Positions 24,004 through 31,758 of a DNA stretch of 34,405 nucleotides are shown in pieces (the stretch's first letter is position 1; each line of letters opens with the position of its first letter). The notes below the pieces were generated by a model, which was not told where the DNA came from, made no database searches, and worked only from the letters and a program-made list of their open reading frames with translations. The stretch lies in assembly GCA_023423065.1 (NCBI GenBank), contig JAFAGC010000125.1, positions 1 to 34,405 on the forward strand, given 5' to 3'. Origin of the DNA: Pseudomonadota bacterium (lineage in GTDB: Bacteria > Pseudomonadota > Gammaproteobacteria > Steroidobacterales > Steroidobacteraceae). The translations under genes and the position numbers were made by a program.

Positions 24004-25886
24004 GCTGCAGCCTGCCTGGCGGAGGACACGGGGAGACGGACGAAGAAGGTCGTGCCCTTGCCCGTTTCGGTTTCGAAATGGAGTGAACCCTTGAGTTTCT
24101 CGACCACGATGCCGCGCGACAGCGCGAGGCCCTGGCCGGCGCCGCGCCCGACTTCCTTGGTCGTGACGAACGGCTCGAAGATGCGCCCGCGCACCGACTC
24201 GGGAATCCCGTTGCCGGTGTCGGAGATGGAGATCTCGACGTAACCGCCGATCGCGCGGGTGCGCACGGTGATGCGGCCCTTGCGGCTCGTGCCGTCGACC
24301 ACGTCATGGATCGCGTGCGCGGCGTTGAGCACCAGATTGAGCACCACCTGGTTCACGTCGCCCGCGTGGCAATGCACCGGCGGCAACACACCGAAGTCGG
24401 TTTCGAGCTCGGCGACGGTCTTGTATTCGTTGCGCGCCATGTTGAGCGTCGTGGTGACCGCGCGGTTCACGTCGACGTCGGTTTCGTTGCGCGCGTCCGG
24501 ATGCGCGAATTCGGTCATCGATTTCACGATCGAACCGACACGGTCTATTCCCTCGAGCGCACGGTCGAGCGCGTCAGGCGCGTTCTTGAGGAAGTAGTCG
24601 ACGTCGGCGGCTTCGTCGGTTTCGTTCGCCTTCTTCGCCGCCTCGGTGACTTCGCGCCCCGAGAGTACGCCGGCCGCGAGCGCGCGGTAGTCGGCCAGCG
24701 CGTGCGGCACGTCGCGCAACGCGTGGCGCACGAAGCGCACGCTGTCGGAGATGAACTGCACCGAGGTATTGATCTCGTGCGCGACACCGGCCGCGATGCG
24801 GCCGACCGACTCGAGCTTCTGTTCCTGCGAGGAGTCGCGGACCTGGCCGCGCGAGCCGGTCACGTCGATCATGAAACCGCGCAGGATCCGCGCGCCCTCG
24901 CGCGACTCGCAGTTCATGATCCAGCGCAGCTCGATCGCGCGGCTGTCGCCGCCGATGAGCGAGCAGGAGGTCTCGAGCGGGCCGGGCGCCGCGTCGTCGA
25001 GCGCATGGCGCGCGCTGGGTTCGCGCTCGCGGGGCAGCAGTTCGTCGATGAATCCTGCTTCCGCCCAGCGCCCCGCGGGAATTCCCAGCAGCTTCTCCGC
25101 CTGCGGACCGATGTAGGTGAAGCGGCCCTTCGCAAGGTCGAGCTCGAACGGAATCGCGCGCGTGGTCTCGGAGATGAGGCGGTACTGCTCGCGGCTGTGC
25201 GCGAGTTCGGCCGCCTGCTCCTCGACGGCCCGCGCGTTCGTCGAGTTCGCGACGTGCAATTGCGCGGCGCCCGAAGCGAAGCGCGCCACCATCTGCAGGC
25301 TCTGGCGGATCGCGAGCAGCAGCAGCATGGATTCGGCCACGATCCAGCTGCCCTGCTCGAGCACGCGCGTCCAGACCGACGAACCGACGACATAGGAAGC
25401 CGGCAACAACTGGATGCGCAGCAGTGGATAGGCGAAGGCGGCCACGGTCGCGGTCGCGAGCACGCGCCAGTCGCGATAGAAGGTGAGCAGCGCGAGCGAA
25501 ACGAAGAGATGGAATTGCGCCTCGGCGCGGCCGGCCAGCAGCCACATGAAGAGCATCGACCAGCCGACCTGCGCGATCGCGACCCAATGCTTGATCCACT
25601 GGGTCCGCGGCGCCGCGTACATGAAGAGCAGCGTCGGGATCGTGAGCGTCGCGGATGCCAACAACGTGATGGTCACGCGCGAATCGCCAGGCAGCGCGCC
25701 GTTCCAGGCGAGCACGAAGGCGACCACGCATTGCAGTGCGAACAGCATCTGGAACGTGCGATGCGCCGTGAGCGTGAGCTGGGCCACGACCTCGTGACGC
25801 ACCTCGCTGGCACGTGCATCGCGCAATGATTGATCCGACTCTGTCACGGGTTCCTGGTCGACTTCTTGGGGTGGCTGTTCCTGCAT
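24000..25886 (-). CDS. Membrane sensor histidine kinase
   Basis: A 628-residue kinase. After a soluble N-terminus (1-40), five or six membrane helices span about 44-195. They include GRAEAQFHLFVSLALLTFYRDW, a motif I recall from other sensor kinases and chemoreceptors with this membrane module. A PAS domain follows (about 232-345). The dimerisation helix carries phosphoacceptor His370 (RIAAGVAHEINTSVQF; the usual Pro after Asn-Thr is Ser). The HATPase has its N box (VVLNLVLNAAHAI), G1 box (ISDTGNGIP) and G2 box (GAGQGLALS). It probably senses a membrane-soluble or redox signal. It overlaps the HDOD regulator by 4 nt. A perfect 6-bp hairpin lies just upstream of its start. Confidence 0.9.
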   Translation of the reverse strand: MQEQPPQEVDQEPVTESDQSLRDARASEVRHEVVAQLTLTAHRTFQMLFALQCVVAFVLAWNGALPGDSRVTITLLASATLTIPTLLFMYAAPRTQWIKHWVAIAQVGWSMLFMWLLAGRAEAQFHLFVSLALLTFYRDWRVLATATVAAFAYPLLRIQLLPASYVVGSSVWTRVLEQGSWIVAESMLLLLAIRQSLQMVARFASGAAQLHVANSTNARAVEEQAAELAHSREQYRLISETTRAIPFELDLAKGRFTYIGPQAEKLLGIPAGRWAEAGFIDELLPREREPSARHALDDAAPGPLETSCSLIGGDSRAIELRWIMNCESREGARILRGFMIDVTGSRGQVRDSSQEQKLESVGRIAAGVAHEINTSVQFISDSVRFVRHALRDVPHALADYRALAAGVLSGREVTEAAKKANETDEAADVDYFLKNAPDALDRALEGIDRVGSIVKSMTEFAHPDARNETDVDVNRAVTTTLNMARNEYKTVAELETDFGVLPPVHCHAGDVNQVVLNLVLNAAHAIHDVVDGTSRKGRITVRTRAIGGYVEISISDTGNGIPESVRGRIFEPFVTTKEVGRGAGQGLALSRGIVVEKLKGSLHFETETGKGTTFFVRLPVSSARQAAA

Positions 25887-25888
25887 CC

Positions 25889-25906
25889 CCCGGACATGGC
25901 TCCGGG
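25889..25906 (-). promoter_or_regulatory. Hairpin covering the ribosome-binding region of the histidine kinase
   Basis: CCCGGA and TCCGGG form a perfect 6-bp stem around a 6-nt loop, ending 2 nt before the kinase ATG. The G-rich arm includes the only Shine-Dalgarno-like sequence, so folding would hide it. Control of kinase translation is possible but unproven. Confidence 0.35.
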
Positions 25907-25948
25907 TGTCACCCGCCGTTATCGGCCCAGAACAGGGCGGTCTTTAGG

Positions 25949-26728
25949 TCATTTCTGGTGCAAGCCCGGGAAAAAAGCGTTCGTTTTCAAGACGTAGTCG
26001 GCATATTGCGGCCGGCGATTGCCGCTCTCGCGCTCCATGCGCCGGACGCGCCCGAACCACAACCAGGCGGTCAGGACCGCGGGTCCGGCCAGCGACCAGC
26101 CCGCGCCGGCGGCCAGGGCGACGAATCCGAATCCCCACCACACGCAGGTCTCGCCGAAATAGTTAGGGTGGCGGGAATGGCGCCACAGGCCGGTCGTGAT
26201 GACCGCATCCGCGTTGGCCGGGTCGCGGCCGAAACGCGCGAGCTGCCGGTCGCTGACCGTCTCGACGAGGATGCCGAGGATGCACAGCGCGGCGCCCACG
26301 TAGTCGAGCATGCCGAGCGGCCGGATGGTCGCGAACGCGCCGAGCAGCGGCAGGGATACGATCCATGCGCCGAACGCGCGCGGCAGGAACACGAGATAGA
26401 GACTCTTGATGCCGAAGCGCGGCGAGTGCCGCTCGCGCATGTCGCGGTAACGCCGGCTCTCTCCCTTGCCCGCGTTGCGCGCGGTCAGATGCCAGGCGAG
26501 GCGCATCGCCCAGCCCACGAGCAGCCACAACACGATCGACAGGCGCGGCGCGCGCGGATCGCTGCCGAGCGCATACACGACGCCGGCCGCGAACAACATG
26601 AGCGGCCAGAGCGGCTCGGCGAGCGTCACGTTGCGCAGCGCGAGGGACAGCAGCCAGGTGACCGCGGCGGCGAACAGCAGCAGCGGCAGCGCCGCGAAGA
26701 ACACGCCGAATTCGAACGGCGCGCTCAC
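25949..26728 (-). CDS. DUF1295 membrane protein (steroid 5-alpha-reductase-like)
   Basis: A 259-residue membrane protein with about six hydrophobic helices. The C-terminal part has the DUF1295/isoprenylcysteine methyltransferase-like signature: TTGLWRHSRHPNYFGETCVWWGFG, then WFGRVRRMERESGNRRPQYADYV. The family includes putative NAD(P)H-dependent reductases of steroid or lipid substrates; the substrate here is unknown. The start is a GTG whose GTGA overlaps the puuB stop, so translation is coupled to the polyamine oxidase. A functional link to putrescine use is not obvious. The next gene, the histidine kinase, follows after 62 nt on the same strand. Confidence 0.85.
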   Translation of the reverse strand: MSAPFEFGVFFAALPLLLFAAAVTWLLSLALRNVTLAEPLWPLMLFAAGVVYALGSDPRAPRLSIVLWLLVGWAMRLAWHLTARNAGKGESRRYRDMRERHSPRFGIKSLYLVFLPRAFGAWIVSLPLLGAFATIRPLGMLDYVGAALCILGILVETVSDRQLARFGRDPANADAVITTGLWRHSRHPNYFGETCVWWGFGFVALAAGAGWSLAGPAVLTAWLWFGRVRRMERESGNRRPQYADYVLKTNAFFPGLHQK

Positions 26729-28014
26729 AACATGTCCCGCAGCCGGTACCACAACATCGCGAGCACCAGCGCGGGCCGGCGCAGCAGCGCGCCGCCGGGA
26801 AAGTCGGCGTGTTTGAGTCTGCCGAACAGGTCGAATCGTTCGGCGCTGCCCGCGACCGCCTCGCTCGCGATCTTGCCCGCGATGCCCGAGATGACCATGC
26901 CGTGGCCCGAGAGGCCCTGGATGAAATACGCGCTCGGACCGAGCCGGCCGAAATGCGGCGCGCGGTTCGGTGTGATGTCGAGATATCCGCCCCAGGCGTA
27001 TTCGACGCGCGCCTCGGTGAGCTGCGGGAACACGCCGGCGATGCGCGTGCGCAGCACGCGGCCGGAGTCGAACGGATCGAGGCCCGAGTAACTCACGCGT
27101 CCGCCGAACAACAGGCGGTGGTCGGGCAGGCGCCGGAAATAATCGAGGATCCAGTTCATGTCGGCGACGGCCGCGTTGTTGCTGATCAGCGAGGCCGCGC
27201 GTTCCTCCCCGAGCGGCTGCGTCGCGGCGACGTACGTGCCGATGGCGATGAGCTTGCGCTCGAGCTGCGGCACGAGTTTGCCGAGCAACGCGCCGCCCGC
27301 GATCACGAGCTGCTTCGCGTGCACGCTGCCCGACGCGGTGTGGACGATGTTGGGGGTCGTCGCATCCCGCGCGACTTCGAGTTTCGTGACCGGCGAGTCT
27401 TCGAAGATGGATACGCCCGCGGCGGCCGCGGCCATGCCGAGCCCGCAGGTGTAGCGATACGGATGCAGGTGCCCGCCGTTCGAGTCGTACAGCGCACTGG
27501 TGTACCGCTCGCTCGCGACGATGCCGCGCAGTTCCTCGCGCTCGACGAAGCGCAGCGAGTGGTAGTCGTACTTGTGGCGCAGGTGATCGACCTCGGCGCG
27601 CAGCGCCTCGTCGTGGCGCGGCTTCAGGCCGACGATCATGTGGCCCGGCACGTAATCGCAGGCGATCCGATGCTTGGCGATGAGCTGGCGCTGCAGCTCC
27701 ATGCCTTCGATCGAGATGTCCCACATGCGGCGCGCGTCCGCGTAGCCGACGGCCCTTTCGAGCGTGTCCTGTTCGCAGGCGTATCCGAATATCGATTGCC
27801 CGCCGCTGCGGCCCGAGCCGCCGAAGCCGAGATGCTGCGCCTCGAGCAGCGTCACTTCGTAGCCGCGCTCGCGCAAGTGCAATGCCGCCGAGAGACCCGA
27901 GATGCCGCCGCCCACGACGCACACGTCCGCGCGCCCTTCGCCGAGCAGCGGCGCGTAACGCGGCATGCCGGGCGTGCTCGCGTAGTAGTAGTTGCGGGGA
28001 TCGGGCGTGCTCAT
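26725..28014 (-). CDS. puuB: Gamma-glutamylputrescine oxidase PuuB
   Basis: A 429-residue FAD-dependent oxidase, close to E. coli PuuB (426). The dinucleotide-binding fold is near the N-terminus (VCVVGGGISGLSAALHL, Gly35-Gly40), followed by GFGGSGRSGGQ, a flavin-contacting loop. MNWILDYFRRLPDHRLLFGGR and GGYLDITPNRAPHFG are typical of PuuB/DadA-type amine oxidases. It oxidises gamma-glutamylputrescine to gamma-glutamyl-gamma-aminobutyraldehyde, releasing ammonia and peroxide. It starts 7 nt after the puuA stop, so puuA-puuB is an operon, and it is coupled by 4 nt to a DUF1295 gene. Release of peroxide is a reason to note Dps and OsmC in the same window, though no link is shown. Confidence 0.92.
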   Translation of the reverse strand: MSTPDPRNYYYASTPGMPRYAPLLGEGRADVCVVGGGISGLSAALHLRERGYEVTLLEAQHLGFGGSGRSGGQSIFGYACEQDTLERAVGYADARRMWDISIEGMELQRQLIAKHRIACDYVPGHMIVGLKPRHDEALRAEVDHLRHKYDYHSLRFVEREELRGIVASERYTSALYDSNGGHLHPYRYTCGLGMAAAAAGVSIFEDSPVTKLEVARDATTPNIVHTASGSVHAKQLVIAGGALLGKLVPQLERKLIAIGTYVAATQPLGEERAASLISNNAAVADMNWILDYFRRLPDHRLLFGGRVSYSGLDPFDSGRVLRTRIAGVFPQLTEARVEYAWGGYLDITPNRAPHFGRLGPSAYFIQGLSGHGMVISGIAGKIASEAVAGSAERFDLFGRLKHADFPGGALLRRPALVLAMLWYRLRDML

Positions 28015-28021
28015 GCGGCTT

Positions 28022-29383
28022 TCACAAAGGACCGAGGTATCTCGCGATCTCGAGCGGCGTGATGTGCGAGTTGAACTCCTCGAGCTCCGCGCGCTTCACC
28101 GTCGCGTACAGCGAGGTGAATTTTTCGCCGAGGAATTCCCGGGCGAAGTCGCTCGCGGTGAATCGATCCAGTGCGGTGCTCCACGTGAGCGGCAGCGGCT
28201 CGCCGGACTGCAGATACGCGTTGCCGGTCATGACCGGCGGCGGTTCGACCTTGTTTGCGAGTCCATGCCGGATGCTCGCCAGCAGCCAAGCGGTGACCAG
28301 ATACGGATTCGCGTCGGCGCCCGCGAGCCGATGTTCGATGCGCAGGTTGTCGGGATCCGACGCGGGGACGCGCAGCGCCGAGCCACGGTTGTTGATCGAC
28401 CAGTTCGGATGCAGCGGCACGTAGGCCTCGGCCTTGAAGCGGCGGAAGCTGTTCGGTCCCGGCGCGCACAGGGCCATGCTGTCGGCGAGCGTGGTCAACG
28501 TGCCCGCGATCGCATGCAGCAGAGCGGGGCTTTCGTGCGGTGTCGGCGCCGCGAAGATGTTGCGGCCGTCGCGGTCGAGCAGGCTCACGTGCACGTGCAA
28601 ACCGCTGCCCGCCATGTCGGCGTAGGGTTTCGGCAGGAAGGTTGCGTCGCAGCCGTAGGCGCGCGCGACGCTCTTCACGATGCGTTTGAAACGCAGTGCC
28701 TCGTCGCAGGCACGCAATGCGTCGGGCCCGTGAGCGAGATTCACTTCGTACTGGCCGGGACCGTACTCGGCGAGCGAGGAGGTCGCGGGCACTTTCTGCA
28801 GCCGGCAGATGCGGTCGATCTCGGCGAGCAGCGGCGAGTACTCGTTGAGATCGGTCATCGAGTTGATCTGCGTGCGGTACTCGCGCCGGCCCGTGAGCGG
28901 CCCGCGCGGCGGTTGCGGCATGCCGGCCGCGGTGCGCTCGCTGTCGACCAGGTAGAACTCGTATTCGATCGCGACCACGGGTGTCAGGCCCAGCGCGTCG
29001 TACGCGTCGACCTGGCGTTCGAGCACGTACCGAGGATCGCCGAAGAAACGCGAGCCGTCGTGTTCGAACATCCGGCACTGCACCTGCGCGACGTCGTTCT
29101 GCCACGGCACCGGCACCAGCGTTCCCGGAATCGGCATGCAGGGTCGGTCCGCGTCGCCATCGGAGAAGCCGAGGCCGGTCGCCTCGACCGTACCGCCTTC
29201 GATGTCGAGCGCGAACATCGAGCCGGGCAGGGGCAGGCCGCGCTTGAACATGTTGGCCATGCCCGCCCGATCGATGCGTTTGCCGCGCTCGACGGTATTC
29301 AGGTCGTTCACGTAGGCATCGAAGAACCGGACCTCGGGATGGTCCGCCAGAAAGCGCGCAAGCTCGAGATCGGACGGCGTCAT
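28022..29383 (-). CDS. puuA: Gamma-glutamylputrescine synthetase PuuA
   Basis: A 453-residue glutamine-synthetase-family ligase. The N-terminal beta-grasp part carries DAYVNDLNTVERGKRI. The catalytic domain has EYEFYLVD and LAEYGPGQYEVNL (metal-binding Glu residues), the ATP-binding KPYADMAGSGLHVHVS, and NRGSALRVPA. It joins glutamate to putrescine using ATP, the first step of the Puu pathway. The ATG at 29383 is preceded by GGGAT. The ORF could extend to 29473, but that part is Ala/Gly/Pro-rich and unlikely to be coding. A second GS-like enzyme is encoded divergently at 30400. A sequence resembling the E. coli PuuR site lies just upstream. Confidence 0.92.
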   Translation of the reverse strand: MTPSDLELARFLADHPEVRFFDAYVNDLNTVERGKRIDRAGMANMFKRGLPLPGSMFALDIEGGTVEATGLGFSDGDADRPCMPIPGTLVPVPWQNDVAQVQCRMFEHDGSRFFGDPRYVLERQVDAYDALGLTPVVAIEYEFYLVDSERTAAGMPQPPRGPLTGRREYRTQINSMTDLNEYSPLLAEIDRICRLQKVPATSSLAEYGPGQYEVNLAHGPDALRACDEALRFKRIVKSVARAYGCDATFLPKPYADMAGSGLHVHVSLLDRDGRNIFAAPTPHESPALLHAIAGTLTTLADSMALCAPGPNSFRRFKAEAYVPLHPNWSINNRGSALRVPASDPDNLRIEHRLAGADANPYLVTAWLLASIRHGLANKVEPPPVMTGNAYLQSGEPLPLTWSTALDRFTASDFAREFLGEKFTSLYATVKRAELEEFNSHITPLEIARYLGPL

Positions 29384-29394
29384 GCGTATCCCAG

Positions 29395-29407
29395 TGTTTA
29401 TTATTTT
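29395..29407 (-). promoter_or_regulatory. Candidate PuuR operator upstream of puuA
   Basis: Read on the minus strand this is AAAATAATAAACA. I recall the E. coli PuuR site as AAAATATAATGAACA; the present sequence is similar but two bases shorter. It sits 12 nt before the puuA start, where repressor binding would block transcription or initiation. It is an AT-rich patch in GC-rich DNA, so a promoter -10 is an alternative. Confidence 0.3.
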
Positions 29408-29543
29408 CGACGCTGACTCCGCGCCGGCCCCTGCAGCATATGCCCGCGGCCCGCGGGGCGGCAAACCGGGCAAAGCCCTGAATTGAGCCCCTTTGCGGGC
29501 GCTTTCGCGGCCGTCATCCCGGTCCTCCGGAGGCCTCCAAGCT

Positions 29544-29559
29544 GTGGTCTAATGACCAC
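29544..29559. promoter_or_regulatory. 16-bp palindromic operator candidate between puuA and puuD
   Basis: GTGGTC, TAAT, GACCAC is a perfect inverted repeat in the 239-bp divergent region, 64 bp upstream of the puuD start. The TGG-N-C/G-N-CCA edges resemble the ends of PuuR-type operators, and also GntR/FadR-type sites. It is probably the main operator of this divergent promoter pair. The binding protein is inferred, not shown. The remainder of the gap contains CCTCCGGAGG and a GATAAT (possible -10) near 29595. Confidence 0.55.
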
Positions 29560-29622
29560 CCCTGCCCGGGTCACGGATCAGGATTCGTAGAAGATAATAG
29601 ACAGCGCCAGAGTGAATCGCGT

Positions 29623-30378
29623 ATGGCTGGCAACAAGCGTCCCGTCGTCGGCATACCCGCCGATCGACGCATGATAGGTCCGCATCCTTTTCACGCGGTC
29701 GGCGAGAAATACATCGCCGCCGTCGTGCAGGCCGCGGATTGCCTGCCGTTGCTGATCCCGGTGCTCGAAACGCCGCTCGACGTCGCCCAGATCCTCGCGC
29801 ACGTCGACGGCATCTTTTTTCCGGGCTCGCCGTCGAACGTCGAGCCTACGTGGTATGCCGGATCACCGAGCGTACCCGGAACGCTGCACGATCCGCATCG
29901 CGACGCGACGACGCTGTCGCTGATCCCGCGGGCCATCGAAACCGGCGTGCCGGTCTTCGGCGTGTGCCGCGGATTCCAGGAGATGAACGTCGCGATGGGC
30001 GGCACGCTGCACCAGCGCGTGCACGAAGTGCAAGGTTTCGACGACCATCGCGAAGACAAGGAACAACCGCTCGACGTGCAGTACGCGCCGGCGCATGACG
30101 TGGTCCTCGAGCCCGGCGGCATGTTGTCGAAGCTCGCGGGCGCGGACCGCATCACGGTCAACTCGCTGCACGGGCAGGGCGTCGACCGGCTCGGGCCGGA
30201 CCTCGCCGTTGAGGCGCGCGCGCCCGACGGGCTGATCGAGGCGTTCCGCGTGAAGCACGCGGCGAATTTCGCGCTCGCGGTGCAGTGGCACCCCGAGTGG
30301 AAGGTGATGAGCAACCCGTTTTCGCAGGCGCTGTTCGCCGAGTTCGGCCGCGCCGCGCGCCAGCGGGCCAGTAGTTAG
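29623..30378 (+). CDS. puuD: Gamma-glutamyl-GABA hydrolase PuuD
   Basis: A 251-residue class I glutamine-amidotransferase-like hydrolase, the same size as E. coli PuuD (254). The nucleophile elbow is FGVCRGFQE (Cys115), and His223 and Glu225 (VQWHPEW) complete the triad. FFPGSPSNVEPTWY is the family oxyanion region. It hydrolyses gamma-glutamyl-GABA to glutamate and GABA. It heads the (+) operon puuD-GS-spuC-potF, whose genes are 6-79 nt apart. A GAGTGA sequence precedes the start. It is divergent from puuA-puuB. Confidence 0.94.
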   Translation: MAGNKRPVVGIPADRRMIGPHPFHAVGEKYIAAVVQAADCLPLLIPVLETPLDVAQILAHVDGIFFPGSPSNVEPTWYAGSPSVPGTLHDPHRDATTLSLIPRAIETGVPVFGVCRGFQEMNVAMGGTLHQRVHEVQGFDDHREDKEQPLDVQYAPAHDVVLEPGGMLSKLAGADRITVNSLHGQGVDRLGPDLAVEARAPDGLIEAFRVKHAANFALAVQWHPEWKVMSNPFSQALFAEFGRAARQRASS

Positions 30379-30399
30379 AAAAAGAGAACAGGACGGATC

Positions 30400-31740
30400 A
30401 TGGCCAACGAGATCAGGCAATTCCTCCGCGACCACGGCATTTCGGAGGTCGAGGCGATCATCCCGGACATGGCGGGCATCGCGCGCGGCAAGATCATGCC
30501 GTCGGAGAAGTTCGGCGAGGAGGAGGGCATGCGCCTGCCCGAGAGCATCTTCCTGCAGACGGTGACCGGCGACTATCCACCCGACACCGACAAGGCCATG
30601 AGCCCGGCGGAGATCGACATCATCCTCAGGGCCGATTCGCGCACCGTGCGCCGCGTGCCGTGGGCGGCCGAGCCCACCGCGCAGGTGATCCACGACTGTT
30701 TCTACGCCGACGGCCGGCGCGTCGGCATGGCGCCGCGCGGCGTCCTGCGCAGCATCCTCGAGATGTACGCGACGCGCGGCTGGGAGCCGGTGGTCGCGCC
30801 CGAGCTCGAGTTCTACCTGGTCGAGCCGAACATCGACGCCGACTATCCACTCAAGCCCCCGGTGGGACGTTCGGGACGCGCGGAGCCCGGCCGCCAGAGC
30901 TACAGCATCGCGGCGGTCAACGAGTTCGATCCGCTGTTCGACGACATGTACCAGTTCTGCGAGGACCAGGACATCGAGATCGACACGCTGATCCACGAGG
31001 ACGGCGCCGCGCAGATGGAGATCAACCTGCTGCACGGCAACGCGCTCGATCTCGCGGACCAGGCGTTCCTGTTCAAGCGCACGGCGCGCGAGGCCGCGCT
31101 GCGTCACAAGATGTACGCGACGTTCATGGCGAAGCCGCACGCCAAGGAGCCGGGCAGCGCGATGCACATCCACCAGAGCATCGTCGACGCCAAGACCAAG
31201 AAGAACATCTTCTCGAATCCGGACGGCACCCCGACGCCGCTGTTCTTCTCGCACATCGCGGGCCTGCAGAAGTACCTGCCCGCGGCGATGGCGCTGCTCG
31301 CGCCGAACGTGAATTCCTACCGGCGCATCTCGCGCTTCCAGCTCGCGCCGATCAACGTGCAGTGGGGCTACGACAACCGCACCGCGGGACTGCGCGTGCC
31401 GGCCTCCGATGCCACTGCGCGGCGCGTCGAGAACCGCCTGGCGGGTGCCGATGCCAATCCGTATATCGCGATCGCGACTTCGCTCGCGTGCGGCTATCTC
31501 GGGATGATCGAAGGGCTGCAACCCTCGGAGCCGATCTCCGGCTCCGCGCACGATCTGCCGTTCTCGCTGCCGCGCTCGCTCGACGATGCGATCCGCGAGC
31601 TGCGCGAGTGCGATCCGCTCGTGCGCATCCTGGGCGAGCCGTTCACCTCCGCGTACACCATCGTCAAGGAAGCCGAATACGAGGTATTCCTGCAGGTGAT
31701 CAGCTCCTGGGAGCGCGAGCACCTGCTGCTGAACGTATAA
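30400..31740 (+). CDS. Second PuuA-type gamma-glutamylpolyamine synthetase
   Basis: A 446-residue glutamine-synthetase-family ligase, paralogous to the divergent puuA product. Signatures include ELEFYLVEP, HEDGAAQMEINL, the ATP-binding KPHAKEPGSAMHIHQS, NRTAGLRVPA and ENRLAGADANPYIA. It would gamma-glutamylate a polyamine; Pseudomonas carries several such paralogues (SpuB/SpuI) for putrescine, cadaverine or spermidine. The pair here may divide substrates, or one may tolerate other amines. Substrate cannot be assigned from sequence. It starts 21 nt after puuD with an AGGA site, and is followed 18 nt later by spuC. Confidence 0.9.
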   Translation: MANEIRQFLRDHGISEVEAIIPDMAGIARGKIMPSEKFGEEEGMRLPESIFLQTVTGDYPPDTDKAMSPAEIDIILRADSRTVRRVPWAAEPTAQVIHDCFYADGRRVGMAPRGVLRSILEMYATRGWEPVVAPELEFYLVEPNIDADYPLKPPVGRSGRAEPGRQSYSIAAVNEFDPLFDDMYQFCEDQDIEIDTLIHEDGAAQMEINLLHGNALDLADQAFLFKRTAREAALRHKMYATFMAKPHAKEPGSAMHIHQSIVDAKTKKNIFSNPDGTPTPLFFSHIAGLQKYLPAAMALLAPNVNSYRRISRFQLAPINVQWGYDNRTAGLRVPASDATARRVENRLAGADANPYIAIATSLACGYLGMIEGLQPSEPISGSAHDLPFSLPRSLDDAIRELRECDPLVRILGEPFTSAYTIVKEAEYEVFLQVISSWEREHLLLNV

Positions 31741-31758
31741 AGGAGAGTGGCACCCATC

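Noticed and set aside
28022..29473. Longer puuA start at 29473.
   Set aside because: The extra 30 residues are low-complexity and not similar to PuuA; the start at 29383 has a ribosome site and fits the family length.
29462..29505. A sigma-54-like TTGAGCCCCTTTGC in the puuA/puuD gap.
   Set aside because: The GG of the -24 element is missing and the spacing is one base short of the consensus.
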